Positions 26,045 to 35,245 of a DNA stretch of 64,000 nucleotides are shown one piece after another. The first letter of the stretch is position 1; every line of letters starts with the position of its first letter. The translations under genes were made by a program, and so were the position numbers. The notes beneath the pieces were generated by a model. That model searched no databases and had not been told where the DNA came from. It was given only the letters and a program-made list of their open reading frames with translations. The DNA comes from Mariniblastus fucicola (GTDB lineage: Bacteria; Planctomycetota; Planctomycetia; Pirellulales; Pirellulaceae), in contig NZ_CP042912.1 of the NCBI RefSeq assembly GCF_008087665.1, forward strand, positions 1,426,001-1,490,000, given 5' to 3'.

Positions 26045-27850
26045 TCAGATCGACTGCGAGAACGAACTGTCGAGCACCGTGATAATTTGGCTGTAGTTGA
26101 GTTCTTCGCCGTCGTCCATCAGGTTGGTCGAATCGTTGATATGTTCGAGGCCGAGGTTGTGAGCGATCTCATGGGCCGCGACTCGGGCGACGATCCGACG
26201 TCCGCCGGTGGACCCGACAAGGTTGTCACCGGTGTGCATGGTGACTCCACTGGCGTCGATGAAAGCCAGTCCGTTTGCCGAGTTGGCTGTCAGTTCCTGG
26301 AATCCGGGAACGCGATTCACAAAGTACATGTCGATCACCAACGGATTCGAGCTGCCGATTCCGGAGTTGTCTCCATCGGCAACGATCGTTCTAAGATCGT
26401 TTTGCGGACGAGTCCCGCTGCCGGTGCCGTAATTGACGAACGTGCTCGACGTAGCTTTCGCGTCCAACCATTCCACGTCGATGCCGGCTTGGAGATAGAT
26501 CTCGTCAATGCGACGTTTGGTGTCGAACTCCTGATCTGAGTTGCCAAAGAAGACCGCAGTGTTGGAGCCATTGTTGTCGGATGCAACAATCGGTTGAACG
26601 TAAACTCGCTGCGTGACTTGGGCCATCGCAGCGCGACTTCCGTCAGCGAACGAAAGTGAATCAGCTCCCGAAACCAGATCCTGTCCGTCGGTTCCTGTGG
26701 TGTCGCGAATGACCAGCGAGTCGCCGCTCTGCGTCACAACGTAGTTTGCGTAGGCACCTGAGTAGACCGCGGTGTCGTCGGACAGGCTGCTCAATTCCAG
26801 CACGTCATCCCCTGCCCCGCCAGTCGCTCGATCGTTCGAATCGGCCACAATCGTGTCGACGCCGGCATCACCAAACACTCTGTCGCTGGCCGACCCGCCG
26901 TCGATGAAGTCGTCCCCATCATCGCCCGCAATCCGGTCGGCATTGTCGCCGCCTTCGAGGGTGTCATTTCCTTCGTTTCCGCGGATGACGTCGTTTCCGC
27001 CATCTCCGTAAACCTCGTCGTTGCCTTCTCCGGCAAACACCAAGTCGTTTCCGTCGCCGCCGCGAACGGTGTCATTGCCTTCTCCCGCGAACACAGTTTC
27101 GTTTCCGTCCCCACCGTTGATCGTGTCGTCGCCCTCATCGCCCAGGATCCGATCGTCGCCAAGGTTTCCGTTGAGCGTGTCGTTTCCGAGTCCGCCACGG
27201 ACGGTGTCGTTGCCGCTGTCGCCTTGAATTGTGTCGTTGCCATCTTGGCCGAAGAGCAGGTCGTTATCGCCGCCGCCAAAGATTGAGTCACTTCCGAGGT
27301 GCCCGTAGACCAGATCGTCGCCGACGCCACCGTAAACCGTATCGTCGCCTTCTCCGGCAACCAACACGTCGTCACCAGATTCTCCATAAAGCTCGTCGTC
27401 GTCTCCGAGTCCGTACAGCACGTCGTCGCCTGACCCACCGAGCATGGTGTCCATTCCGGCGTTGCCGAAGAGCCGATCATTTCCACCTGTGGAGACCAGT
27501 GTGTCATCGTCGTCGCCGCCGTAAAGTCTGTCAGTGCCGCCAGCCGTTATAAGCGTATCATTTCCTTCGTGCCCGACCGCAAGAGTGTCGATGTTTGTGA
27601 AGTTTTCAAAGAAGTCATCGCCAGCAGAGCCAAAGAACTCAATGTCCGCAACGTCGGCGAAGTTGTACTGAGCTGTCAGGTCGCCAGTGAGATTCAAAAA
27701 GCTTCCGGACTGACGAACTTCCACGGTGTTCGCTGTCGAATCACCGTAGATGCTTAGCGTTGAGCCGGAAAGCGACGCGGACACCGCGAGCAATCGCCGA
27801 TCTTCCAACGGCGAGTACTCACATTTTCGATACTTGCGATTTCTTGACAT
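26045..27850 (-). CDS. RTX repeat protein with C-terminal metzincin motif
   Basis: A 601-residue protein from the ATG at 27850 (GGGG about 7 bp upstream; a TTG 24 bases earlier is the alternative). It starts with SPLEDRRLLAV, the LExRxLLA-type leader seen in many large planctomycete extracellular proteins. Residues about 85-370 form a long array of calcium-binding RTX nonapeptides (GGxGNDTL type). The C-terminal region has HEIAHNLGLEH, a full HExxHxxGxxH zinc motif, followed by the possible Met-turn NLMDDG, so it is probably a secreted metzincin-like peptidase. Fusing an N-terminal RTX array to a C-terminal protease reverses the usual order of serralysins. Activity is not certain. Confidence 0.82.
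   Translation of the reverse strand: MSRNRKYRKCEYSPLEDRRLLAVSASLSGSTLSIYGDSTANTVEVRQSGSFLNLTGDLTAQYNFADVADIEFFGSAGDDFFENFTNIDTLAVGHEGNDTLITAGGTDRLYGGDDDDTLVSTGGNDRLFGNAGMDTMLGGSGDDVLYGLGDDDELYGESGDDVLVAGEGDDTVYGGVGDDLVYGHLGSDSIFGGGDNDLLFGQDGNDTIQGDSGNDTVRGGLGNDTLNGNLGDDRILGDEGDDTINGGDGNETVFAGEGNDTVRGGDGNDLVFAGEGNDEVYGDGGNDVIRGNEGNDTLEGGDNADRIAGDDGDDFIDGGSASDRVFGDAGVDTIVADSNDRATGGAGDDVLELSSLSDDTAVYSGAYANYVVTQSGDSLVIRDTTGTDGQDLVSGADSLSFADGSRAAMAQVTQRVYVQPIVASDNNGSNTAVFFGNSDQEFDTKRRIDEIYLQAGIDVEWLDAKATSSTFVNYGTGSGTRPQNDLRTIVADGDNSGIGSSNPLVIDMYFVNRVPGFQELTANSANGLAFIDASGVTMHTGDNLVGSTGGRRIVARVAAHEIAHNLGLEHINDSTNLMDDGEELNYSQIITVLDSSFSQSI
26810..27560 (-). repeat. Degenerate 27-bp coding repeat array (RTX)
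   Basis: Successive units of about 27 bp encode the nonapeptide GGxGNDTxx and account for the repetitive look of this stretch. They are coding, in frame and degenerate, with no unique spacers. Confidence 0.85.
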
Positions 27851-28234
27851 GCTTTTGCCCCAACTGTTTGTCAAATCATTGCGTTCGGAGAAACGGACTG
27901 GCGAAATTCAACACGCATCGAAACTATACGTTTCCGCGGTGACAAAGGTCGTCAAAAAACAGCCACTCTTCCGTCTGATTTTCGCAACGGCAATGTATTG
28001 TTTTTGCAACGTTATTTGACTGTGATTCACCTGATCCGCGAAAAGGGCCGGGAATTCGCCGCGGGTGCTTCCGGGCAGGCAAAACTTGCGGGCAAACTGC
28101 CGTTCAAGCGGGTAAATGCACTGTCAAAAAAGTGTCTCGCAATCGTCCGATTTCGCGGCTGACAGGGGTCTGGGTTGTGTACAACAGTGCGGTTGGGACA
28201 TGTTGTTCTCCGCAAATCAACTTCGGGAGTCGCG
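27851..28234. other. Divergent intergenic region
   Basis: The 384 bases separate the RTX gene from the two-domain secreted protein. On the minus strand a TTGACG and a TATAGT are present but 21 bp apart, too far for a good promoter. Around 28076-28110 the word CGGGCA recurs in a short G/C-rich stretch. No gene or RNA is recognised. Confidence 0.4.
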
Positions 28235-29209
28235 ATGTTTATGAAGTCAAAAATTTACTACCTGTTCGCCTTGCTGCTTTTCTTTGCGGCCGTCGGCGGC
28301 TCTGCCAATGCTCGCGCGATGCAGGACTCTCAACCGGACAAGCAAACATTGATCGACAGTTTGAAGCTGATCGTCGATCTGCTGGAGAAGAAAGACTACG
28401 ACACGGTCGAACAGTATTTTTATCTGCCGCCGAACTTCAAACCGGAAATGTTTGACGTATTGTTGGCTCGAAAAGTCATCTCTCGCGATGGCGTTTTGGC
28501 GATTGAAAAAGGCGGCCAATTCGGCACCGTCAATTTGATCTTTGGCGAAAAGCGTGCGGCCACAAAAGTCTCCGACGTCAAGGCTCCTGTCGAAGAGTGC
28601 TACGCGATGGTGATGGAGCAGAATGACCGCAATTGCGAAGTCGTCGTGCACTGGACCGAGGGGCGTTTCAAGATTGTCGACATCGAGCGTTTGGGGAGCA
28701 TGGTTTCGGCAGACGTTGTGGTTGCCGAAGAGATCGAAGTTGCGGCTTGGCCGTCAGGGAAAGAGCCATCAAAGAAACTGTTGCTCGATTCGCTTGCCGT
28801 GTTGCTGCATCACATTGAGAGCGGACACTACGAACAGGCGAAGTCGCGAGTTTACGTACCGGATGATTTTCCGGCAGCCAAATTCAAGCAGACGATCGAG
28901 CGAAAAGAACTCTCTGCCGATGGCATCACGGTGATGCGACAGATCGGGAAGTACGGGACGGCGGTCGAAGTGTTCGGAGCCGAACGAGCCAAACATTTTG
29001 CTGAACGGGTCAATGTTCCCGTCGAAGAATGTTTTGCGGTGATCGGTGTTCAGGACGAAGAGGGCGAAACGATGGCTCATTGGAAAGACGGCAAGTTCAA
29101 GTTTCTGCGAGCCGACGACATTGGGAAGCTCAGGCTGCTGAAATCTGAAACCGATCCTGATTCAAGTGGAAAGCCGGAAGGTGCTGGCGCTAAAGAGCCT
29201 CCAAAATAG
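28235..29209 (+). CDS. Secreted protein made of two copies of one domain
   Basis: A 324-residue protein from the ATG at 28235, which has GGGAG 5 bp upstream and leads into a signal peptide (YYLFALLLFFAAVGGSANA). The mature part holds two homologous halves of about 120 residues. The first has LLEKKDYDTVEQYFYLP, GQFGTVNLIFGEKRA and VEECYAMV; the second has LLHHIESGHYEQAKSRVYVP, GKYGTAVEVFGAERA and VEECFAVI in the same order and spacing. I do not recognise the fold; it may be a ligand- or partner-binding domain. No catalytic motif is seen. Function unknown; phoH follows 225 bp downstream. Confidence 0.7.
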   Translation: MFMKSKIYYLFALLLFFAAVGGSANARAMQDSQPDKQTLIDSLKLIVDLLEKKDYDTVEQYFYLPPNFKPEMFDVLLARKVISRDGVLAIEKGGQFGTVNLIFGEKRAATKVSDVKAPVEECYAMVMEQNDRNCEVVVHWTEGRFKIVDIERLGSMVSADVVVAEEIEVAAWPSGKEPSKKLLLDSLAVLLHHIESGHYEQAKSRVYVPDDFPAAKFKQTIERKELSADGITVMRQIGKYGTAVEVFGAERAKHFAERVNVPVEECFAVIGVQDEEGETMAHWKDGKFKFLRADDIGKLRLLKSETDPDSSGKPEGAGAKEPPK

Positions 29210-29377
29210 TTCGCCAGAAAGTCGCAATTTCGAGCTGTTATTTTTTGCCTGGAATCGAGCTGGTTGGCTTCGCACCGCGTAAATGTCCTGTATTGAAGTC
29301 ACTTTTATTGTGACCGGCACGACTGGAATTTCCGGCGCGAACCACTTCGGGGTGCAGTTGTCTGCTACGCATCAGCT

Positions 29378-29383
29378 ATAATT
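29378..29383 (+). promoter_or_regulatory. Consensus -10 box upstream of phoH
   Basis: TATAAT lies 57 bp before the GTG start and about 34 bp before an AAGGAGA sequence (29416-29422). No matching -35 was found. Confidence 0.4.
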
Positions 29384-29434
29384 CTGCATCCCTCTTTCAC
29401 GACCGTTGATTTCTGAAGGAGATTCCCTGCCCAG

Positions 29435-30481
29435 GTGCGGTGTAACTTCCATCGCAACAAAATGACCGAAGCGACTATTCAAATGACCGATCCTCAAATG
29501 GCGTTGCCGTTGTTTGGGGCGCGGGACCAACACTTGCGACGCTTGCGCGACAAATTCAAAGTCAGCATCACGCATCGCAATGGCCAAATTAAAGTCAACG
29601 GTGAAGACGAAACCAACGTGGCCAACGCCACCGATGCGATCGAGCAGCTTAGCGAGATCGTGCGCCGTCGTGGCAACCTGACTCCGGCGCTGTTCGAAGA
29701 AACGATCGCTCGGATCACAGGCGAATCCTTGCCGGTGCCTCGAATTGCATCCATTGAGACGCTGGCCGTCGGCAAAGAGATCCGTCCGCGAACGGCAGGG
29801 CAAGCGAACTATGTCGATTCGATTCGCAAGCAGGATCTTGTGTTCTCGATCGGGCCGGCAGGTTCTGGAAAGACTTATCTGGCCGTCGCGATGGCGGTTG
29901 AAGCTCTCAAGAATCAACAGGTGCGAAAAATCGTACTGGTTCGACCTGCGGTTGAAGCCGGCGAGTCGCTGGGGTTTTTGCCAGGCGATTTGCAAGCTAA
30001 AATCAATCCATACTTACGTCCTTTGCTCGACGCGATCCACGAGATGATTGGCTACGACCAGGCGGTCGCGCTGATGGAACGCGATGTGATCGAAGTTTGT
30101 CCGTTGGCGTATATGCGCGGCCGGACGTTGAACGATTCGTTCATTATTTTGGACGAAGCCCAGAACACGACTGTCTCGCAGATGAAGATGTTTTTGACGC
30201 GAATGGGCACCAGTTCGAAGATCGTGGTCTCTGGTGACCCGACGCAGGTGGACTTGCCGCATAAAATGCAAAGCGGACTTTTGGATGCCGTTTCGCGTCT
30301 AAAATCGATTAAAGGCGTTGCTGTCGCCCGGATGACAGCAAAAGATATCGTGCGACATCGGCTGGTAACGGATATCGTAAATGCGTACGACCGACCTGGT
30401 CGCCCTGATCGTCCGCAAAAGAAATCTGCGAATTCTAACGGTTCACGACCTCACACGAGAACGGAAACGGACAGACAGTAA
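29435..30481 (+). CDS. phoH: PhoH-family ATPase
   Basis: A 348-residue PhoH-like protein: an N-terminal KH-like segment (about 20-100), then the P-loop GPAGSGKTYLAVAMA, the acidic Walker B FIILDEAQNTT and sensor-like VVSGDPTQVDLP. PhoH/YbeZ proteins are ATPases linked to RNA metabolism and ribosome maturation together with YbeY. The start is uncertain: a GTG at 29435 lies 13 bp after AAGGAG, while the ATG at 29462 has no ribosome-binding site. It is followed 32 bp later by the 7TM-HD gene, as in Firmicutes where phoH and pgpH are neighbours; ybeY, usually next, is not seen here. Confidence 0.9.
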   Translation: MRCNFHRNKMTEATIQMTDPQMALPLFGARDQHLRRLRDKFKVSITHRNGQIKVNGEDETNVANATDAIEQLSEIVRRRGNLTPALFEETIARITGESLPVPRIASIETLAVGKEIRPRTAGQANYVDSIRKQDLVFSIGPAGSGKTYLAVAMAVEALKNQQVRKIVLVRPAVEAGESLGFLPGDLQAKINPYLRPLLDAIHEMIGYDQAVALMERDVIEVCPLAYMRGRTLNDSFIILDEAQNTTVSQMKMFLTRMGTSSKIVVSGDPTQVDLPHKMQSGLLDAVSRLKSIKGVAVARMTAKDIVRHRLVTDIVNAYDRPGRPDRPQKKSANSNGSRPHTRTETDRQ

Positions 30482-30513
30482 AGCATCGTTGCGAACGCTG
30501 GCTGGTCCCAACC

Positions 30514-32970
30514 ATGTCGAATTCATCACTAAAACGTAAACGTTGGACGTTGTCTCCTCCCAAGGCACCGTTCGAAACGGCCGCCGAGTTTTTTAAACGA
30601 GGCGATGTCTGGACTCGTGTTGCGCTGTGTGCTGTTGCCACAAGTCTCCTGTGGGTTGTGATGGCTGGGTGGGCTCCCGCGTTTTCGTATCGCGTTCGTG
30701 AAGCGCCGTTGCGAGACCTGCACGCCCGGACGACGTTCGAGTACGACGACTTACAGGCTACGGATCAGGAAAAGCAACGCACACAACGAAACCTGCTGTG
30801 CTTTTACTTCAACGACCAACAGGCATTGGAGCAACTGCGTCAGGCGTTGATCGACGATGTGTTTTCGGTCAAAGAAAAAAACTTCGACGAGGTTGAAGAC
30901 AGTGCGACGCTGCATCGGTTCTTTCTTAACCCCAACGGGACGGTTGCTGAAGCGCCTCCGTTACCGCCGCCGAAGGAAGTCGTTGAAGAAGTCGTGGATG
31001 CAGCCAGCCCTGCCAAGGTCGCGCAAGACGTAGACGACACTGCCCAACCAGATGCGGAGGCTGAAACGCCGGAGGAGGAGCAGGTCGAGAAAAGTCCGCT
31101 TCAGTTGAACTTTGATCGGTTCCGTAATGCGTTGGAGAACGATGCCGAACTGGTGGCGCTTCGCGAGGCGATCGAAAGAGCGTTCATCGAAATCGACAAA
31201 AACGGCTTGTTGCAGTCTTTGACGCACGAGATCGGCCAGGGCAGCATGCGAGAGATCGACGTCTACGTGGGTGACACCAGCGGGGCCAGGCGAGTCGCGG
31301 TTTCGAGTGTGCGAATCGCCGAAGTTAGTGGTAAGCTGCAGAGCGCTCTAGTGTCAGAACTGAAATTGAAAGCCGATACGATTTCCGATCCGGAGTTCGT
31401 CGCCAATACGGTTTTCCGCTGGCTCAAGCCACAATTGCCAGTCACGCTGACTTGGGATCAGGAAGCAACCCAGAAACGAATCGACGAGACGTTGCGGGCG
31501 ATCGAGCCGGTCAAGAAAACCTATCAGCCGGGCGAACCGCTGGAGCAGTTTAACGCGGAAGATCTGGAACGCCGCGGGATCAAAGCCGGAGTTCCGATCA
31601 ATGAAGCTGACTTGAAACTGCTACGTGCTGAGCATCGTGCTCAGGCCAAATCCGAAAACTGGACGGTCCGAACTATTCATTCGCTATCGTTCATCGGTCT
31701 GTTTGCGGCCGTGTTTTCGATGTTGTCGCAATACCTTTACTATCGAGACCGGCATCTGATCGACAATTTGCAGTCGTTCGCGCTGTTGTTGGGCCTGATG
31801 ACGGTCACGCTGGTTACGGCCTGGTGGTTGTCGCTATATCCGACTTGGCGTGCCGAAGTGGTTCCCGTCGTCCTGTTCGCGATGACCATTGCGATCGCCT
31901 ATCACGTCGAACTGGCTCTGTTTGTTTCCGGTTTGGTTTGTTTTGCGTTCTGTGCCGCGCACGGTTTTGGCCTCGACGAGTTCGTTGTCCTGATGGCGGC
32001 GTCCTCGACATCGGCTTTCTATTGTCGCAACATTCGAAGTCGAACGCGTTTGGTTAACGTTGGACTGACCGCTGCGGCGATCGTCTTTCCGACAGTTTTG
32101 GGCGTGAGATTTATGCTCGGCCAGCCGCTTCAGCAAGCGTTGTTGACCGATGCGATTCTGTTTTCAGCCGGAACATTCGCCGCGGGGCTCTTGATGACCA
32201 ACCTGCTTCCTTTTCTGGAGGGTTGGTTTGAGATTCAGACCGACGCACGGTTGTTGGAGTTGAGCGACGCCAACCATCCATTGTTGAAAGAGCTCGTGCA
32301 GCGTGCGCCTGGAACGTACAACCACAGCATCAACGTTGCATCGATCGGCGAAGCTGCGGCCGATGCGATTGGAGCCAACGGTTTGCTGTGTCGCGTCGCC
32401 GCTTATTTTCACGACATCGGAAAGCTGCGCAAGCCCGAGTACTTCATCGAGAATCAGGCTGGCGGCGTCAACAAGCATGACGACCTGACGCCCAGCATGA
32501 GCACGCTGGTGATTGTGGCTCACGTGAAAGATGGTGTTGAGATCGGCCGAAATCACAAGCTGCCGCCGCGAATCATCGACTTGATCGAGCAGCATCACGG
32601 AACGACGATCGTTGAGTACTTTTTCCGCCGTGCGATCAAAAACTCCGAACAGGAAAATGATGGAGTCGCGACGGGCGTCGACGAAGCAGACTTTCGCTAT
32701 CCCGGTCCGCGTCCGCAAACGCGTGAAGCCGCGGTCATGATGTTGGCAGATGCAGTCGAAAGTGCCAGCCGAACGCTGAGAGAGCCGACTCCTGCCCGAA
32801 TTGAAAACCTGGTGAACGAGATCTCGAAAAAGAAGCTCGACGACAACCAGTTCGATGAGTGTAATATCACGATTGAGGAACTGAAGACAATCTGTGACAG
32901 CCTGGTCAAATCGCTCAACGCGATGTATCACGCTCGCGTGCAGTATCCAGAGCAAGCCGCGAAGGCATAG
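30514..32970 (+). CDS. 7TM-HD membrane phosphodiesterase (PgpH-like)
   Basis: An 818-residue protein with the 7TMR-HDED/HD layout. An N-terminal membrane helix near residues 37-55 is followed by a large extracytoplasmic domain of about 340 residues, which carries an acidic Pro/Glu-rich insert. About seven membrane helices come next (from SLSFIGLFAAVFSML). The C-terminal cytoplasmic HD domain has PGTYNHSINVA, the metal-binding YFHDIGK and EQHHGTT. The characterised member PgpH hydrolyses cyclic di-AMP, so this may be a c-di-AMP phosphodiesterase, which is inference. Synteny with phoH supports the YqfF/PgpH assignment. No diadenylate cyclase lies in the window. Confidence 0.87.
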   Translation: MSNSSLKRKRWTLSPPKAPFETAAEFFKRGDVWTRVALCAVATSLLWVVMAGWAPAFSYRVREAPLRDLHARTTFEYDDLQATDQEKQRTQRNLLCFYFNDQQALEQLRQALIDDVFSVKEKNFDEVEDSATLHRFFLNPNGTVAEAPPLPPPKEVVEEVVDAASPAKVAQDVDDTAQPDAEAETPEEEQVEKSPLQLNFDRFRNALENDAELVALREAIERAFIEIDKNGLLQSLTHEIGQGSMREIDVYVGDTSGARRVAVSSVRIAEVSGKLQSALVSELKLKADTISDPEFVANTVFRWLKPQLPVTLTWDQEATQKRIDETLRAIEPVKKTYQPGEPLEQFNAEDLERRGIKAGVPINEADLKLLRAEHRAQAKSENWTVRTIHSLSFIGLFAAVFSMLSQYLYYRDRHLIDNLQSFALLLGLMTVTLVTAWWLSLYPTWRAEVVPVVLFAMTIAIAYHVELALFVSGLVCFAFCAAHGFGLDEFVVLMAASSTSAFYCRNIRSRTRLVNVGLTAAAIVFPTVLGVRFMLGQPLQQALLTDAILFSAGTFAAGLLMTNLLPFLEGWFEIQTDARLLELSDANHPLLKELVQRAPGTYNHSINVASIGEAAADAIGANGLLCRVAAYFHDIGKLRKPEYFIENQAGGVNKHDDLTPSMSTLVIVAHVKDGVEIGRNHKLPPRIIDLIEQHHGTTIVEYFFRRAIKNSEQENDGVATGVDEADFRYPGPRPQTREAAVMMLADAVESASRTLREPTPARIENLVNEISKKKLDDNQFDECNITIEELKTICDSLVKSLNAMYHARVQYPEQAAKA

Positions 32971-33297
32971 GGCTTTGGTCGAAGGCGCCCTTTTCCTGTC
33001 GAGGCGACGTTGATGTTGCCACGCACGTGCCGTGTACCCTCGCAGCGCAAGCGATTTCTGGCCAATCGGTGCTCTCTAAACGCGGACTGCTCCACCCGCA
33101 CTCTGCTCCGGATGCGGTCTGATCAAGCAAGCGATTTCAAGCGAGTTCGCTCCAATCACACGACCTGAGGAAGCCATTTGAACCGTTGGTGACGGTTGTT
33201 TCGAAGCTTCGTTTCAAGTCAAAGAATCCGACTCACACGGTACGACGATAGAAGTGAGCGTGCGCGCTCTTCAATGTTAGTCGAATCGGGTTCCCTC
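32971..33297. other. Intergenic region without recognised gene
   Basis: The 327 bases between the 7TM-HD gene and the FtsQ-like gene hold no convincing frame. The word GCAAGCGATTTC occurs twice, near 33046-33057 and 33127-33138. No terminator or promoter is clear. Confidence 0.35.
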
Positions 33298-34269
33298 ATG
33301 GCGCGAAGAAAAAAAACTGGCTTGGCCGCTTTCATCGATAATCTTTCACCGATGAAACTGCTTTTCCATCCTGCAACGTTGTTCGTTTTGTTCAATGTTG
33401 GACTCGCCGCGACTGCAGTTTGGTGTTGGGGGCGATATCAGAACAAAATCGTCGATCCGGCTCTGACGCAACTGTCAGCCGAGAAAATCGAAATCAATAC
33501 TCCGCCCGCATGGACCAAAACGGACATCAAGGAAGCCATCCTTACATCGACAGGACAGCCTCGGTCTCTGCTCGAACCCTCCCTGATTTCGGATGCTGTT
33601 GCAACGTGCCAAACCATTGGTTGGATCGAGCAGGTTCGCGAAATGAAAAAGACTCGCGAAGGTCTGAAAGTTGACCTGCTCTATCGCCAGCCCATCGCGG
33701 TGGTGGAACTGCACAGCAAAACCGTTCCGGACTGGAAACAGGAAGCCAAGTTGATTCCTGTCGATCGAACCGGCGTGATCATGCCGCAAAAACTTGCTCT
33801 TGCTGGAACTGTTCAGCCGAAAATATTCATCTATCACAGTGATGAAACTCAAAAACATGCTCCGCAGCATTTGCGGCACATCTATCGCTGGACGCAGTGG
33901 CCGGACGAACGCGTCAAAGGCGCCGCAGCGATCAGCGAAGTCCTGATTGGCGATTGGCAGATGCTGGGGCTGAGTCGGATTATCTCGTGGCGTCTGTTCG
34001 CCAACGCCGACGATCGGACCATCCCGTTTGAGTTGTGGACCGAGGAAGGCGAAAACGCAGCGACCGTTATCTGGGGCAATGCTCCAGGTTTGGAACTGGA
34101 AAACGAAGCGCCGTGGGATCAGAAAGTCGCTGCACTCAATAATTATGTCCAACAAAAAGGACCGCTCAATAAACTGTCGGTGCGAATCATTGATCTGCGC
34201 AGTGGGCAAGCGGTTGAAGTGGGCCGCGCTTCTGGTTTGGGGCACCGCCGCGAATTGGATGTCAGATAG
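33298..34269 (+). CDS. Single-pass membrane protein resembling FtsQ/POTRA proteins
   Basis: A 323-residue protein from the ATG at 33298 (earlier in-frame starts give a non-conserved extension). A short basic cytoplasmic tail (ARRKKTG) is followed by one membrane helix (about 26-44) and then an extracytoplasmic region. That region opens with a POTRA-like arrangement: a helix near WIEQVREM, a strand pair with LKVDLLYRQPIAVVEL, then LIPVDRTGVIMPQ. This reproduces the FtsQ/DivIB pattern of a domain ending in 'E/RxPxA' and a 'vDxxGvv' strand. Homology is only suggested by topology and motif order. If real it would be notable because planctomycetes are generally described as lacking FtsZ. No other division gene is adjacent. 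Confidence 0.5.
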   Translation: MARRKKTGLAAFIDNLSPMKLLFHPATLFVLFNVGLAATAVWCWGRYQNKIVDPALTQLSAEKIEINTPPAWTKTDIKEAILTSTGQPRSLLEPSLISDAVATCQTIGWIEQVREMKKTREGLKVDLLYRQPIAVVELHSKTVPDWKQEAKLIPVDRTGVIMPQKLALAGTVQPKIFIYHSDETQKHAPQHLRHIYRWTQWPDERVKGAAAISEVLIGDWQMLGLSRIISWRLFANADDRTIPFELWTEEGENAATVIWGNAPGLELENEAPWDQKVAALNNYVQQKGPLNKLSVRIIDLRSGQAVEVGRASGLGHRRELDVR

Positions 34270-34298
34270 TTCGATTGACGCACAGCGATTCATCCAAT

Positions 34299-35135
34299 TC
34301 AATCAGACGCGGTGGACCTGCGTTTGATAAACTCAACCATCAGTTCAAAAACTTCCTGTCGCGAATCGTCCTGGTGCATTTCATGCTGCACCTCCTCGAA
34401 CGTCGTGAACTGGCATTGCGTGGCAGCTTTTGCAAATTGCTCGGACGCCGAATAGCTGGTGATTCTATCTGCCCGAGAGTGCCACAAGCGTAGCGGCAAG
34501 TTCCACGTGGACGCGTTCTCGAGAATGCTCTCTCCGGCTTCAATCATGCCCACCGCCAGGCTGAAACCCAATCGATTGTGATTGAGCGGATCATTGTCGT
34601 AGCGATCCTGTTCTTCTGGAACGTTCGAGATATTCTTGCCGGATACCGGGATGGGCATCGTTGCTGTGGGCACGAGGTGCTGAAGGGCCTTGACCGCGGC
34701 ACGTAGCGCGAACGGAATCGGGCGTTTGGCAAGAATCAGCGGAGCTGAAACCAGATAGCCGGACAGCGAATCGGATGTCGCTGTTATGCCATGATGCAAA
34801 ACCAGGCCGCCACCCATCGAGTGACCAAACAGGAAGTTCGGCACGTCGGGAAACCTGCGAGCCGTTTCTCCGATCAACGTTCGCACGTCTCCATGGATCG
34901 CGTCGTAGTTCTTCGCGACGCCGCGCGGGCCAGGCGTTTTTCCGTGACCACGAAGATCGACTCCGACCACGGAGATGTCATTCGTCACCAAGTGCGATGC
35001 CAGTTCTTCGTATCGCCCACAATGCTCGCCAAATCCGTGAACAAGGCTCACCGCGGCCTTCGGTTGCGTTGCCTGCCAAAGATAGCCGTGAAGCAAAAGT
35101 TCGTCGGAATCTGATTTGATTTCAAATGTTTTCAC
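34299..35135 (-). CDS. Alpha/beta hydrolase, monoacylglycerol-lipase type
   Basis: A protein of about 278 residues if translation begins at the GTG at 35135, placed just before the conserved VKTFEIKSDSDELLLHGYL; longer starts up to 35258 would overlap the divergent peptidase gene. The nucleophile elbow is GHSMGGG, preceded by the oxyanion segment LVHGFGEHCGRY and GVDLRGHG. Late Asp and His (HSRADRITSYS, EVQHEMHQD) complete the triad. The pattern fits the Hydrolase_4/monoacylglycerol lipase group, which cleaves monoglycerides or lysophospholipids. It has no signal peptide. Confidence 0.82.
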   Translation of the reverse strand: MKTFEIKSDSDELLLHGYLWQATQPKAAVSLVHGFGEHCGRYEELASHLVTNDISVVGVDLRGHGKTPGPRGVAKNYDAIHGDVRTLIGETARRFPDVPNFLFGHSMGGGLVLHHGITATSDSLSGYLVSAPLILAKRPIPFALRAAVKALQHLVPTATMPIPVSGKNISNVPEEQDRYDNDPLNHNRLGFSLAVGMIEAGESILENASTWNLPLRLWHSRADRITSYSASEQFAKAATQCQFTTFEEVQHEMHQDDSRQEVFELMVEFIKRRSTASD

Positions 35136-35245
35136 CGCAGTATTGTTGCGATTTCCGACGATCGTGAAAGCCGTGAACGGCTGAAGGACGAATTCGATTT
35201 TGCTACAATGTGAACTGACTTCCATGCCAAACATTCGTGATCGCC

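Noticed and set aside
26810-27560. Periodic 27-bp pattern that could look like a CRISPR or satellite array
   Set aside because: The units are degenerate, in frame, and encode RTX nonapeptides with no unique spacers.
32164-32955. Open frame antisense to the 7TM-HD phosphodiesterase
   Set aside because: The opposite strand encodes the conserved HD domain, so this frame is a by-product.
33298-34269. ybeY at the position expected after phoH and pgpH
   Set aside because: The protein has a membrane helix and lacks the HGxLHLxGxDH motif, so it is not YbeY.
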